Source: an uncultured Eubacterium sp.
GTDB taxonomy: Bacteria; Bacillota; Clostridia; Oscillospirales; Acutalibacteraceae
Direction of reading: 5' to 3'
NCBI GenBank assembly: GCA_910584985.1
Contig: CAJUDJ010000005.1
Coordinates: 13,442 to 77,441, forward strand
DNA: 64,000 bases
Position 1 is the stretch's first letter, and the number at the start of each line of letters is the position of its first letter. Below the pieces are notes generated by a model. That model worked only from the letters and a program-made list of their open reading frames with translations. It did no database searches and was not told the origin of the DNA. The position numbers and the translations under genes were made by a program. Of the stretch, positions 51,486 through 59,966 are shown piece after piece.

Positions 51486-52538
51486 TTACGCAAAAACAGT
51501 GTAGCCTACATATGCAAGATAGCCTGCTAGCATTGTAAATCCCTGCCAGCGGCGGAATTTCTGTGAAATAATGGTTGGAATAATGGCGATTGCAATGGCA
51601 GCAAGGCATACAACCATATCAATTTCAACCGAATTTGCGGAAACGGCAAGTGCACCTGTGCCCTTGCCCATTGAAATAAAGGAACAGATGGGAAGAATAA
51701 GTGTTAAATCTATAATATTTGCGCCAAGAATGTTTCCGACTGAAAGTGAACCTGCCTTTTTGCGCAGTGCGGTAATCGTGGTAACAAGCTCCGGAAGCGA
51801 TGTGCCAATAGCGATTGCCACAACGCTGATTACTCTCTGCGGAACATGCAGGCTTTCTGCAATCTGTGTTCCGTATTTTACAAGAAGCTGTGCGCCGATA
51901 ACCGTTCCGGCAGCACCGGCAACAAACAGAGCAATATTTTTAACCCAGTCGCCTGTGGTAGCTTTTTCTTTTGTGGGGATGATTCCGTCCTCTGGCTGAA
52001 GCCCGATGTTTTCGGGGCTCGGTTCTATCTGAATACTTTCCTTTTTCATTGAAATAAAGTTTTCAATAAAGAAAGCAATGAAAATGGCAGCCAGAACGAT
52101 AAGACCTATGGTTGAAAGGTTGTAAAACTTTCCTGTTTCGCCTGAAAAGGTTAATTCCTTTTTTGCGGTAAAAATGCAGCCGAGAACAAGAGCAGCTGAT
52201 GCCATAAACATCATAACAGCCTTCGGTGCAAAGCTTTTGCGCTTGATTGCAAAAGGCATGCAAACAATGAATATACCCATAATCATTGCTGTGTTTGCCG
52301 TAACAGAGCCGATGGCGTTGCCTGCAGCCATTTCAACATTTCCCTTAACGGTTGCCGTTATGCTTACAATCATTTCGGGAAGTGTTGTTGCAATTGAAAC
52401 GATGGTTGCGCCGATTACAAATTTCGGAACGCCTGCAACCTCTGCAATCCAGCTTGCAGAATCAACAAACCAGTCGCCGCCCTTGATGATTAAAACAAGA
52501 CCGATAATGAATAAGCCGTACATTAAAACAGTTTCCAT
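51486..52538 (-). CDS. Calcium/sodium antiporter (CaCA family, YrbG-like)
   Basis: Membrane cation/Ca2+ exchanger, 350 aa with about 10 segments. Two inverted alpha-repeats carry the ion-binding motifs: GATIVSIATTLPEMIVS with GNAIGSV, and AIAIGTSLPELVTTI with GNILGANIID. A hydrophilic cytoplasmic loop (QIEPSPENIGLQPEDGIIPTKEK) separates the halves. The ATG at 52538 has AAGGGG about 11 bases upstream. Monocistronic. Other cations (K+, Na+) cannot be excluded as substrates. Confidence 0.92.
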   Translation of the reverse strand: METVLMYGLFIIGLVLIIKGGDWFVDSASWIAEVAGVPKFVIGATIVSIATTLPEMIVSITATVKGNVEMAAGNAIGSVTANTAMIMGIFIVCMPFAIKRKSFAPKAVMMFMASAALVLGCIFTAKKELTFSGETGKFYNLSTIGLIVLAAIFIAFFIENFISMKKESIQIEPSPENIGLQPEDGIIPTKEKATTGDWVKNIALFVAGAAGTVIGAQLLVKYGTQIAESLHVPQRVISVVAIAIGTSLPELVTTITALRKKAGSLSVGNILGANIIDLTLILPICSFISMGKGTGALAVSANSVEIDMVVCLAAIAIAIIPTIISQKFRRWQGFTMLAGYLAYVGYTVFA

Positions 52539-52767
52539 TTAAAAATACCCCTTTTTATAGCATTTGCATCATATGGTTCGGCAGATACATAAAGCCAAGC
52601 CAAAGAATAAGGATTAACAGCTGTTTAACATATTGTTTTTGAAAACAGCACTGTTTCTTATGATATATTTTATTTCTGCACTTGTCAATGGCTTCATTAA
52701 ATTATCTTTAAAATTATATTATTTATTGATTTAATATATTCTGTATGATAAAATTATAGATGATTTA

Positions 52768-53997
52768 ATGATGAAAAGATGTGAAAATAAGTTGAAATAT
52801 AATAAGAAAAAACTGTTTGAAGTCCTGATTCCCGTAATCATTGCCGTGCTTGTTGTTTCGGGCTTTGCAATCAGCGGCTATGTAACAAAAAATCTGGACA
52901 GTGAAAATCCCACAGCGCCCCCGACAACGGAGGAAGCAACGGAGGAGCCGTCTTCACAGGCACCTGTAAATGCAAAGGTTACGCTTGTTGCAGTGGGCGA
53001 CAACCTGATTCATAATACGATGATAACAGCAGGGCAGATGGAAAACGGAGCAGAGGATTACAGTTCGTTTTATAAAAATATAAAGGCGGATATTTCCGCT
53101 GCCGATATTGCCGTTATCGATCAGGAAACCATTCTGGGCGGAAGCGAATTTGAATATACGGGCTATCCTGTTTTCAACACGCCGTGGGCAGTTGGCGAGG
53201 CGGCAATAGATGCAGGCTTTGATATTTTTACCTGCGCCACAAATCACACGATGGACAAGGGCTTCAAGGGCATACAGAATGAATGTAAGTTTTTTGACAG
53301 CCATCCCGAGGTAAAGCATGTCGGTTCAAACGATTCCGAAGAGGATTATAATTCCATTCTTTATTATGAGAAAAACGGAATTACCTTTGCAATACTGAAT
53401 TACACCTACGGCACAAACGGCATCCCGCTTCCGAATGATAAGCCGTGGTGTGTGAATATGATGGATAAGGAAAAAATCACGGCTGATGTGAAAAAGGCAA
53501 GGGATAACTGCGATATTATTGTGGTTTTTCCGCATTGGGGCACTGAAAACAGCACAAGCATTTCGGATTATCAGCGTGATTATGTAAAGCTGTTTTCCGA
53601 TTTGGGTGTTGATATTGTTATCGGCGGCCATCCGCATGTGCTGCAGCCGATTGAATGGGTAGATAATGAAACAACAGGCAAGAAAATGCTTGTTTATTAT
53701 TCTCTCGGGAATTTTATTTCTCATCAGATAAACCTGAATCAGCTCTGCGGCGGTATGGCAAAAATTGAAATACAGAAAAATGCAGACGGCGTTTCTGTTA
53801 CATCAGCAAAGCTTGTTCCGGTTGTCAGCTGGTATAAAAAGGAAAATGATAAATGGACCTATTCCGTTTATAAGCTTTCGGATTATAATGATGAGATTGC
53901 TGGCAGCCACACGCAGTTCAGCAAGGGGGCTACGGCAGAATATTTCAAAACCTATGTGAACGATGTTATTCCCGAGGAGTTTGTTGAAATAGGCTGA
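52768..53997 (+). CDS. CapA/PgsA-family metallophosphoesterase-like protein
   Basis: A 409 aa protein with one N-terminal membrane segment (LIPVIIAVLVVSGFAISGY), a Thr/Pro/Glu-rich linker (PTAPPTTEEATEEP), then the CapA domain: VTLVAVGDNLIHN, DQETILGG, FTCATNHTMDKG, VFPHWGTEN, GGHPHVLQPIEW, and YSLGNFI. Family members are named for poly-gamma-glutamate capsule synthesis, but no capB/capC is nearby, so a phosphoesterase role in the envelope is as likely. Two adjacent ATGs (52768, 52771) follow a poor RBS. It is monocistronic. Confidence 0.88.
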   Translation: MMKRCENKLKYNKKKLFEVLIPVIIAVLVVSGFAISGYVTKNLDSENPTAPPTTEEATEEPSSQAPVNAKVTLVAVGDNLIHNTMITAGQMENGAEDYSSFYKNIKADISAADIAVIDQETILGGSEFEYTGYPVFNTPWAVGEAAIDAGFDIFTCATNHTMDKGFKGIQNECKFFDSHPEVKHVGSNDSEEDYNSILYYEKNGITFAILNYTYGTNGIPLPNDKPWCVNMMDKEKITADVKKARDNCDIIVVFPHWGTENSTSISDYQRDYVKLFSDLGVDIVIGGHPHVLQPIEWVDNETTGKKMLVYYSLGNFISHQINLNQLCGGMAKIEIQKNADGVSVTSAKLVPVVSWYKKENDKWTYSVYKLSDYNDEIAGSHTQFSKGATAEYFKTYVNDVIPEEFVEIG

Positions 53998-54063
53998 TAT
54001 TTACAAATCGAAAGCATTTTTTTGCCGGCAAAAAGTGCAGTTTTCACAAATTGAAAAAAATGG

Positions 54064-54093
54064 TTGACTTTTTTTGATAAAAGTGTATATAAT
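54064..54093 (+). promoter_or_regulatory. Promoter of glnA
   Basis: TTGACT (54064-54069), 18-base spacer, TATAAT (54088-54093). The predicted start near 54100 is just ahead of the leader hairpin. Confidence 0.7.
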
Positions 54094-54106
54094 AATATTG
54101 TAGAAA

Positions 54107-54149
54107 GAACAAAGGCGTTCCGATTTTTTCGGTGCGCCTTTTTGTTTTT
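54107..54149 (+). promoter_or_regulatory. ANTAR-like hexaloop hairpin overlapping a leader terminator (glnA)
   Basis: GAAC (54107-54110), hexaloop AAAGGC (54111-54116), GTTC (54117-54120): loop position 1 is A and position 4 is G, the pattern ANTAR antiterminators recognise. The loop and right arm overlap the 5' arm of an intrinsic terminator (AAAGGCG 54111-54117 with CGCCTTT 54135-54141, inner CCGA/TCGG, then TTGTTTTT), so the two folds exclude each other. The stem is only 4 bp and no upstream P1 hairpin fits between promoter and site, so this is weaker than the amt leader. Confidence 0.5.
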
Positions 54150-54174
54150 AATTTAATTCTGGAGGGCTTTCATT

Positions 54175-55515
54175 ATGAGCAAATTAACCAAAGAGGACAT
54201 ACTTAAGGATGCCGTAGAAAAAAATGTTGAATTTGTAAGGCTTCAGTTTACAGATGTATTCGGTCTTATGAAAAATGTTTCCATTACCGTGTCACAGCTT
54301 GAAAAGGCACTTGACAATGAATGTATGTTTGACGGTTCTTCAATTGACGGTTATGTAAGAATTGATGAATCGGATATGTATCTTCATCCCGATCTGGATT
54401 CATGGGCACTTTTCCCGTGGAGAACCTTTGGCGGAAAAACAACTGCCCGTCTTATATGCTCTGTTTATATGGCAGATAATAAAACTCCCTTTATGGGCGA
54501 TCCCAAAAACGTGCTTAAAAAGGTAATTGATGAAGCAGCTGAAATGGGTTATGGCTTCAATGTTGGCCCTGAGCTTGAATTTTTCCTGTTTAAAAGAGAT
54601 GAAAACGGAAATCCGACAACCGAAATGACAGACCTTGGCGGTTATTTTGATCTGAATCCGATTGATGCAGGCGAAAACTGCCGCCGTGATATTTGTCTTG
54701 CACTGGAGGATATGGGTTATGAAATTGAAGCTTCTCATCATGAGGTTGCCGAATCCCAGCATGAAATTGATTTTCGTTTCGGTGATGTAATGATTACAGC
54801 CGACAGATGTATGACATTTAAGCATGTTGTTAAAACCTATGCAACCAAGCATGGGCTTCATGCAACTTTCATGCCGAAGCCTGTTTACGGAATAAACGGT
54901 TCAGGCATGCATACCAATATGAGCCTTTACAGACTTTCAGACGGTTCCAATGCATTTGCTGATGAAAATGATGAACTCGGTCTTTCCAAGGAAGCCTATT
55001 CCTTTATTGCTGGTGTTATGGCGCATGTTAAGGGAATTGCAGCATTTTCAAATCCACTGGTAAATTCCTATAAAAGACTTGTTCCGGGCTATGAAGCCCC
55101 GTGTTATATTGCATGGTCTGCTTCAAACAGATCATCCCTTGTCCGTATTCCGGCAGCAAGAGGAAAGGGAACAAGAGTTGAGCTTCGCAATCCCGATCCA
55201 ACCTGTAACCCTTACCTTGAAATGGCTCTCTGCCTTGCTGCAGGGCTTGACGGTATCAAAAAGAATATGGCACCGCCTGAACCGGTTGATTACAATGTGT
55301 TTGATCTTACGGCAGAAGAGCTTAAGACAAACGGCATAGACTGCCTGCCCGGCAGCCTTATTGATGCTGTTTATGCTGCTGAGGAAGATCCGTTTGTAAA
55401 GGAAACGGTGGGCAACCATATCTTTAATGCTTATATTGAAGGTAAAAAGCGTGAATGGGATGAATACCGCACGCAGGTTTCCCAGTGGGAAGTAGACAGA
55501 TATCTGAAGAAATAA
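54175..55515 (+). CDS. glnA: Glutamine synthetase, type I
   Basis: Makes glutamine from glutamate, ammonium and ATP. The 446 aa protein is the GSI-alpha type without an adenylylation extension. Visible: MFDGSSIDGYVRIDESDMYL, VGPELEFFLFK (metal Glu), GSGMHTNMSLY, NRSSLVRIPAARGKGTRVELRNPDP. GGAGG precedes the ATG. A terminator in the leader indicates antitermination control. amt, with its own leader terminator, lies 184 bases downstream; the assimilation partner glutamate synthase begins at 58866. Confidence 0.97.
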   Translation: MSKLTKEDILKDAVEKNVEFVRLQFTDVFGLMKNVSITVSQLEKALDNECMFDGSSIDGYVRIDESDMYLHPDLDSWALFPWRTFGGKTTARLICSVYMADNKTPFMGDPKNVLKKVIDEAAEMGYGFNVGPELEFFLFKRDENGNPTTEMTDLGGYFDLNPIDAGENCRRDICLALEDMGYEIEASHHEVAESQHEIDFRFGDVMITADRCMTFKHVVKTYATKHGLHATFMPKPVYGINGSGMHTNMSLYRLSDGSNAFADENDELGLSKEAYSFIAGVMAHVKGIAAFSNPLVNSYKRLVPGYEAPCYIAWSASNRSSLVRIPAARGKGTRVELRNPDPTCNPYLEMALCLAAGLDGIKKNMAPPEPVDYNVFDLTAEELKTNGIDCLPGSLIDAVYAAEEDPFVKETVGNHIFNAYIEGKKREWDEYRTQVSQWEVDRYLKK

Positions 55516-55549
55516 TTGCCCCTCTCTGATGGCAGAAATGCCGTTTACA

Positions 55550-55649
55550 GACCGGTGTAAGCATATTGTTTGCATCGGTCTTAAGCAATACACAATGGAG
55601 TGTATTTTGCTGTGCTGTGCACAGTGAAATTCACTCCTTTTTTATTTTT
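55550..55649 (+). promoter_or_regulatory. ANTAR-like tandem hairpins and terminator between glnA and amt
   Basis: Hairpin 1 (55550-55580): GACCGGTG pairs with CATCGGTC, extended by inner pairs. Hairpin 2 (55587-55606): AATACAC, hexaloop AATGGA, GTGTATT, a perfect 7-bp stem with A at loop position 1 and G at position 4. The terminator 5' arm GGAGTGTATTT (55597-55607) starts inside this loop and pairs with AAATTCACTCC (55627-55637), followed by TTTTTTATTTTT. Hairpin 2 and the terminator are mutually exclusive, the hallmark layout of ANTAR-controlled leaders. No promoter is visible after glnA, so it may control read-through from glnA to amt. Confidence 0.65.
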
Positions 55650-55698
55650 GCGGCTTAATCACATTATTAAACATCGTTTCGTTATAGGAGGAAACAGT

Positions 55699-57444
55699 AT
55701 GGAAAAAATTTTAGAAGCAGTAAACAGTGAAATGTTTGGCATATGGTTTTTAATAGGGGCAGCGCTTGTGTTTTTTATGCAGTGCGGCTTTGCAATGGTT
55801 GAAACAGGCTTTACAAGAGCAAAAAATGCAGGAAATATTATTATGAAAAATTTAATGGATTTCTGCATCGGAACACCTGTTTTTCTTCTTCTTGGCTTCG
55901 GGCTTATGATGGGTGAAGAAATTCTGGGCGGATTCTGCGGTATGCCCACATTGGGTCTGTTTAAAAATTATGAAAGCTTTAATTGGTCAAACTTTGTTTT
56001 TAATCTGGTGTTCTGTGCCACTGCGGCAACCATTGTTTCGGGAGCAATGGCGGAAAGAACAAAATTCAGCTCCTACTGTATATACAGTGCGGTAATCAGT
56101 GCCGTTGTTTATCCGATAGAGGCAGGCTGGATCTGGAATCCGAACGGATGGCTTGCTCAGCTCGGTTTTCACGATTTTGCAGGCTCATGTGCAATACATA
56201 TGGTGGGCGGAATAACAGCGTTTATCGGTGCCGTTATGGTAGGACCGCGTATCGGAAAGTATGTTATAAATAAAAAAACAGGCAGGAAAGAAGCAAAAGC
56301 AATTCCCGGGCACAGTCTTACGCTCGGTGCACTTGGCGTATTTATTCTTTGGTTTGGCTGGTATGGTTTTAACGGTGCAGCGGCAACAGATGCTTCGCAG
56401 CTTGCATCCATATTTCTTACAACAACCTGTGCGCCTGCGCTTGCAACCTGCACAACTATGCTGTTTACCTGGATCAAGAACGGGAAGCCCGATGTATCTA
56501 TGTCTTTAAACGCCTCGCTTGGCGGTCTGGTTGCTGTAACGGCGGGCTGTGATGTGGTTGATGCCCTCGGCTCCTGTGTTATCGGTATTGTCTCAGGCTT
56601 TCTTGTTGTAATCGCCGTTGAGGTTATAGACATCAGATTCAAAATAGATGATCCTGTGGGTGCGGTAGCTGTGCATGCAGTAAACGGTATATGGGGCACG
56701 CTTGCCGTGGGGCTCTTTGCAACAACCTCTGTGCCGCAGAATGATTCGCTGAACGGCTTGTTTTACGGCGGCGGTTTTACATTGCTTGGCAAGCAGGCAC
56801 TTGGTGTTTTAACTGTAGGATTGTGGGCTGCTGTTACGATGAGTGCCGTATTTTTCATTCTTAAAAAGACAAACGGGTTGCGTGTTTCCAAAGAAGAGGA
56901 AATCAGGGGGCTTGATGCAACAGAGCATAATCTGCCTGCTGCATATGCCGATTTTATGACTTTGCCTGCTGCTTCAGGCGATACAGCTTATAAAGTTTTG
57001 GAAAAAGCAATTCCCGGAGTTTCAGTTGAAAAGGCAGTTCCGGTTGAATCCTTTACTGCCGATACACAGTCAAAGCTTACCAACATTGTAATGATTTTTA
57101 ATCCGTCAAAATTTGAGGAAATGAAGACGGCTATGAATTCCATAGGCATAACAGGTATGACGGTAACAAATGTTATGGGCTGCGGCACACAGAAGGGCCA
57201 CAGCAGAATGTACCGCGGAATTGCCGTTGAGGAACTTAATTTAAATCCGAAGATGAAGCTGGAAATGGCAGTTTCAAAGGTTCCTGTTTCAACGGTTGTA
57301 AGCACCGCACGAAAAGTGCTTTATACAGGAAACATTGGGGATGGAAAAATTTTTGTTTATGATATAGAGGATGTTGTGAAGGTGCGCACAGGTGAGCATG
57401 GCTTTGATGCACTTCAGGGTGAAGACGACCTTGCAAATGACTGA
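55699..57444 (+). CDS. amt: Ammonium transporter fused to a C-terminal PII domain
   Basis: A 581 aa fusion. Residues ~1-410 are an Amt channel with 11 segments (FFMQCGFAMVETGFTRAKN; CATAATIVSGAMAER; HMVGGITAFIGAVMVGPR; VAVHAVNGIWGTLAVGLF), including the paired His. After a linker, residues ~455-570 form a GlnB/PII-like domain (LTNIVMIFNPSKFEEMKTAM, ITGMTVTNVMGCGTQKGHS, GDGKIFVYDIEDVVKVRTGEHG). A tethered PII could gate transport directly by ATP/2-oxoglutarate state. AGGAGGA precedes the ATG at 55699; the upstream open frame runs through the leader terminator and is not coding. Confidence 0.94.
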   Translation: MEKILEAVNSEMFGIWFLIGAALVFFMQCGFAMVETGFTRAKNAGNIIMKNLMDFCIGTPVFLLLGFGLMMGEEILGGFCGMPTLGLFKNYESFNWSNFVFNLVFCATAATIVSGAMAERTKFSSYCIYSAVISAVVYPIEAGWIWNPNGWLAQLGFHDFAGSCAIHMVGGITAFIGAVMVGPRIGKYVINKKTGRKEAKAIPGHSLTLGALGVFILWFGWYGFNGAAATDASQLASIFLTTTCAPALATCTTMLFTWIKNGKPDVSMSLNASLGGLVAVTAGCDVVDALGSCVIGIVSGFLVVIAVEVIDIRFKIDDPVGAVAVHAVNGIWGTLAVGLFATTSVPQNDSLNGLFYGGGFTLLGKQALGVLTVGLWAAVTMSAVFFILKKTNGLRVSKEEEIRGLDATEHNLPAAYADFMTLPAASGDTAYKVLEKAIPGVSVEKAVPVESFTADTQSKLTNIVMIFNPSKFEEMKTAMNSIGITGMTVTNVMGCGTQKGHSRMYRGIAVEELNLNPKMKLEMAVSKVPVSTVVSTARKVLYTGNIGDGKIFVYDIEDVVKVRTGEHGFDALQGEDDLAND

Positions 57445-57477
57445 TTACGGCAGTTCTGAATGATTTTATAAAGTGCA

Positions 57478-57511
57478 AAAACGGCAATACTCTGCCGAGC
57501 ATTGCCGTTTT
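57478..57511. terminator. Bidirectional terminator between amt and GDPD gene
   Basis: AAAACGGCAAT (57478-57488) with ATTGCCGTTTT (57501-57511). T-runs on both sides make it usable in both directions. Confidence 0.85.
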
Positions 57512-57524
57512 AAAGCATTCTGAT

Positions 57525-58541
57525 TTATTTTTCGTTGTATATTTTATAAAGCTTATCGGGATAATCCGTCATAATGCAGTCTGCACCAACGGAAATCAGA
57601 TATTCCATATCCTTTTCACTGTTGATTGTCCAGTACTGAACTGCAATTCCTTTTTCGTGTGCATAGTTTATAACCTGTGCAGTGCCCAGATTAGCAGCAA
57701 TTCTGTACGGCATATTAAACGGAATCTGCAGCACGGAATAGCTTGGATTGAAATCCTTATCATTTCTCAATGCGGCTGCCCAGAAGGTCAGCACCTCTTT
57801 GATGGTTGCGCTTCGCATAAGATCAGGATGTTTTTCATCAACATAATGGGAAACCTCTTCATGAAACGAACCGAAAACCACACAGTCAAGCAGATTTTTA
57901 TCCACAAGAATATTGTAAAGAATATCAACACCCTTTTTGCCTAAATCACCGCTGTTTTTGATTTCTATAATGTAATCGTATTCGCCCAATGATGTAAGGT
58001 AATCCAGCACATCCTCTATTCTCAGGATTTTTATATCATCAGGCACATTATCCTTATCAATATCTTTATAAGGCATATTGCCGCTTTCATCGGCAAATTT
58101 TGCGCCCATATTCAGTGTTCTGAGCTCATCATATGTATATTCCTCAGGTCTTGCTTCCTCTTTTCCGAATATTTCGGCACTGTTGGAGGTTCTGTCAAGC
58201 GTATCGTCATGAAGAAGAACAAGCACATCATCCTTTGTTATATGAAGATCAAATTCAAAGGTATCAATTTTAAAATCAGGATTTTCGGCGCAGTTTTTAA
58301 ATGCAGCCATTGTTTCTTCCGGCATAATTCCGCCGCCGCTTCTGTGCGCACTGATCTGCGTGTTTCCCATGCCCACAATATAATTGTTGTCTGTTTCATA
58401 AGTCTTTATATTTTTCGGATTAGAATGCCAGTTTACGGAAATGATATCTGCAATAATAATCATTGCAAGCACAATTCCAATCGCTGCAAAAACTTTTTTT
58501 GCATTGCTGTGTTTCTTCTTTTCCTTAATTTCTGTTTTCAT
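57525..58541 (-). CDS. Membrane-anchored glycerophosphodiester phosphodiesterase-family protein
   Basis: Third GDPD paralogue in the window, 338 aa. N-terminal membrane segment (VFAAIGIVLAMIIIADIIS) then a GDPD domain with AHRSGGGIMPEETMAAF, FEFDLHITKDDVLVLLHDDTLDRT, YIIEIKNSGD and the C-terminal AVQYWTINSEKDM. The HR-G motif has an insertion (HRSGGG), PENT is PEET, but metal and second His residues are kept. The ATG at 58541 has AAGGG upstream; an upstream GTG/ATG pair at 58553/58550 is too near it. Its position inside a nitrogen cluster has no clear functional link. Confidence 0.87.
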   Translation of the reverse strand: MKTEIKEKKKHSNAKKVFAAIGIVLAMIIIADIISVNWHSNPKNIKTYETDNNYIVGMGNTQISAHRSGGGIMPEETMAAFKNCAENPDFKIDTFEFDLHITKDDVLVLLHDDTLDRTSNSAEIFGKEEARPEEYTYDELRTLNMGAKFADESGNMPYKDIDKDNVPDDIKILRIEDVLDYLTSLGEYDYIIEIKNSGDLGKKGVDILYNILVDKNLLDCVVFGSFHEEVSHYVDEKHPDLMRSATIKEVLTFWAAALRNDKDFNPSYSVLQIPFNMPYRIAANLGTAQVINYAHEKGIAVQYWTINSEKDMEYLISVGADCIMTDYPDKLYKIYNEK

Positions 58542-58804
58542 AAAAATCATCACCCTTCATTAAAGAAAGTATAGACGAAATTGCCAATTATGTCAAATTT
58601 TTTTAATAAAATTTACATTGTTTGTTAGAACTGTTAAAACAAAGAAATTTATATATAATATACAAAATTCGATTTTATAATATTTTAATAAGGTGAATTC
58701 TTTGTGCAGAAGAACGGAGAAATACAGAATTTGTAAAATATTCTATATATCGGCTGCCAAAGGAACGGATTTTTTTATATAATGATGAAATTAACTGTGT
58801 TTTC

Positions 58805-58833
58805 TTGCTATTGAAAATGCATAGTTTTATAAT
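58805..58833 (+). promoter_or_regulatory. Promoter of the glutamate synthase operon
   Basis: TTGCTA (58805-58810), 17-base spacer, perfect TATAAT (58828-58833). The rest of 58554-58804 is AT-rich with no gene or hairpin-terminator that I can see. Confidence 0.6.
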
Positions 58834-58865
58834 AAAACTAATTTAATTTATAAGGAGAGTTTATT

Positions 58866-59966
58866 ATGCTGAAAGAGGGGCAGGTCAGAATTCCGTCCGG
58901 TTGTGCAATTGCCGCAATTATAGACCGTAAGGGCGGCAGAATCAACGGTTCGGAAATTATTAAATCCATTGCGCTGATGCATGACCGTTCAAACGGCCTT
59001 GGCGGCGGCTTTGCCGCATACGGAATTTATCCGGAACATGCGGATTCCTATGCGTTTCATGTTTTTTATGACACGCCGCAAGCAAAGGCACAGTGCGAGG
59101 ATTTTATGTTTAAACATTTCAATGTGGATGTTTCCGAAAAGATACCCACAAAAAAGATGGAAGCCATTGCCAACGGGCCGGATATCTGGCGTTATTTTGC
59201 AAAGCCGAACAAGGTTAGAATGAAAGAAGCCAGAATGGATGAACAGGAATATACCGTGCAGTGTGTTATGAAGGTAAATCAGAGCATAGACGGTGCATTT
59301 ATTTTTTCAAGCGGAAAAAATATGGGCTGCTTCAAGGCGGTTGGTTTTCCCGAGGATGTGGGCGAATTTTATATGCTGGATCAGTATGATGCCTATCTGT
59401 GGACGGCACACGGCAGATTTCCGACCAATACACCCGGCTGGTGGGGCGGATCGCATCCGTTTAATATTCTGGATTGGTCCATTGTGCATAACGGTGAAAT
59501 TTCATCCTATGACACAAACAGAAGATATATAGAGCAGTTCGGATATGTTTGCACAATGCAGACCGATACAGAGGTTATTACATATCTTTTTGATCATCTT
59601 CTGCGCCATCACAAGCTGCCCGTGGAGGTTGCGGCGGATGTGCTTACAGCCCCTGAATGGGAGGAAATAGACCGTATGAGCAGAGATAAAAAAGAATACT
59701 TCACTGCGCTTCGCTCCATTTATAATGCAGCACTTGTAAATGGACCTTTTTCTGTTATTCTCGGTTCGGGCAAGGGACTGCTTGCAATCAATGACAGGCT
59801 GAAGCTCCGTTCTCTGACTGCGGCCACAAAGGGAACGAGGGCCTATTTTGCTTCGGAGGAATCGGCAATCCGTATTATCTGTCCTGATCCTGACAGGGTT
59901 TGGTCGGTAAGCGGTGCAGAGCCTGTTTTTATTCCTCTTGAATTGTCAGAAGAGGAGGATAAGTAA
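58866..59966 (+). CDS. Glutamate synthase amidotransferase subunit (GltB domain 1, split type)
   Basis: Class II glutamine amidotransferase that releases ammonia for the synthase subunit. 366 aa. The expected nucleophile is Cys13 (SGCAIAAIIDRKGG), so a 12-residue propeptide must be removed; Arg and Asn/Gly binding motifs are in AHGRFPTNTPGWWGGSHPF and VHNGEISSYDTN. This subunit is one of three separate genes replacing the N-terminal, central and C-terminal domains of the large GltB polypeptide, as in archaea, Thermotoga and many Clostridia. AAGGAG precedes the ATG. The stop abuts the next gene. Confidence 0.93.
   Translation: MLKEGQVRIPSGCAIAAIIDRKGGRINGSEIIKSIALMHDRSNGLGGGFAAYGIYPEHADSYAFHVFYDTPQAKAQCEDFMFKHFNVDVSEKIPTKKMEAIANGPDIWRYFAKPNKVRMKEARMDEQEYTVQCVMKVNQSIDGAFIFSSGKNMGCFKAVGFPEDVGEFYMLDQYDAYLWTAHGRFPTNTPGWWGGSHPFNILDWSIVHNGEISSYDTNRRYIEQFGYVCTMQTDTEVITYLFDHLLRHHKLPVEVAADVLTAPEWEEIDRMSRDKKEYFTALRSIYNAALVNGPFSVILGSGKGLLAINDRLKLRSLTAATKGTRAYFASEESAIRIICPDPDRVWSVSGAEPVFIPLELSEEEDK

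Noticed and set aside
55600..55698. Amt N-terminal extension of 33 residues
   Set aside because: It runs through the leader terminator, lacks an RBS, and AGGAGGA precedes 55699.
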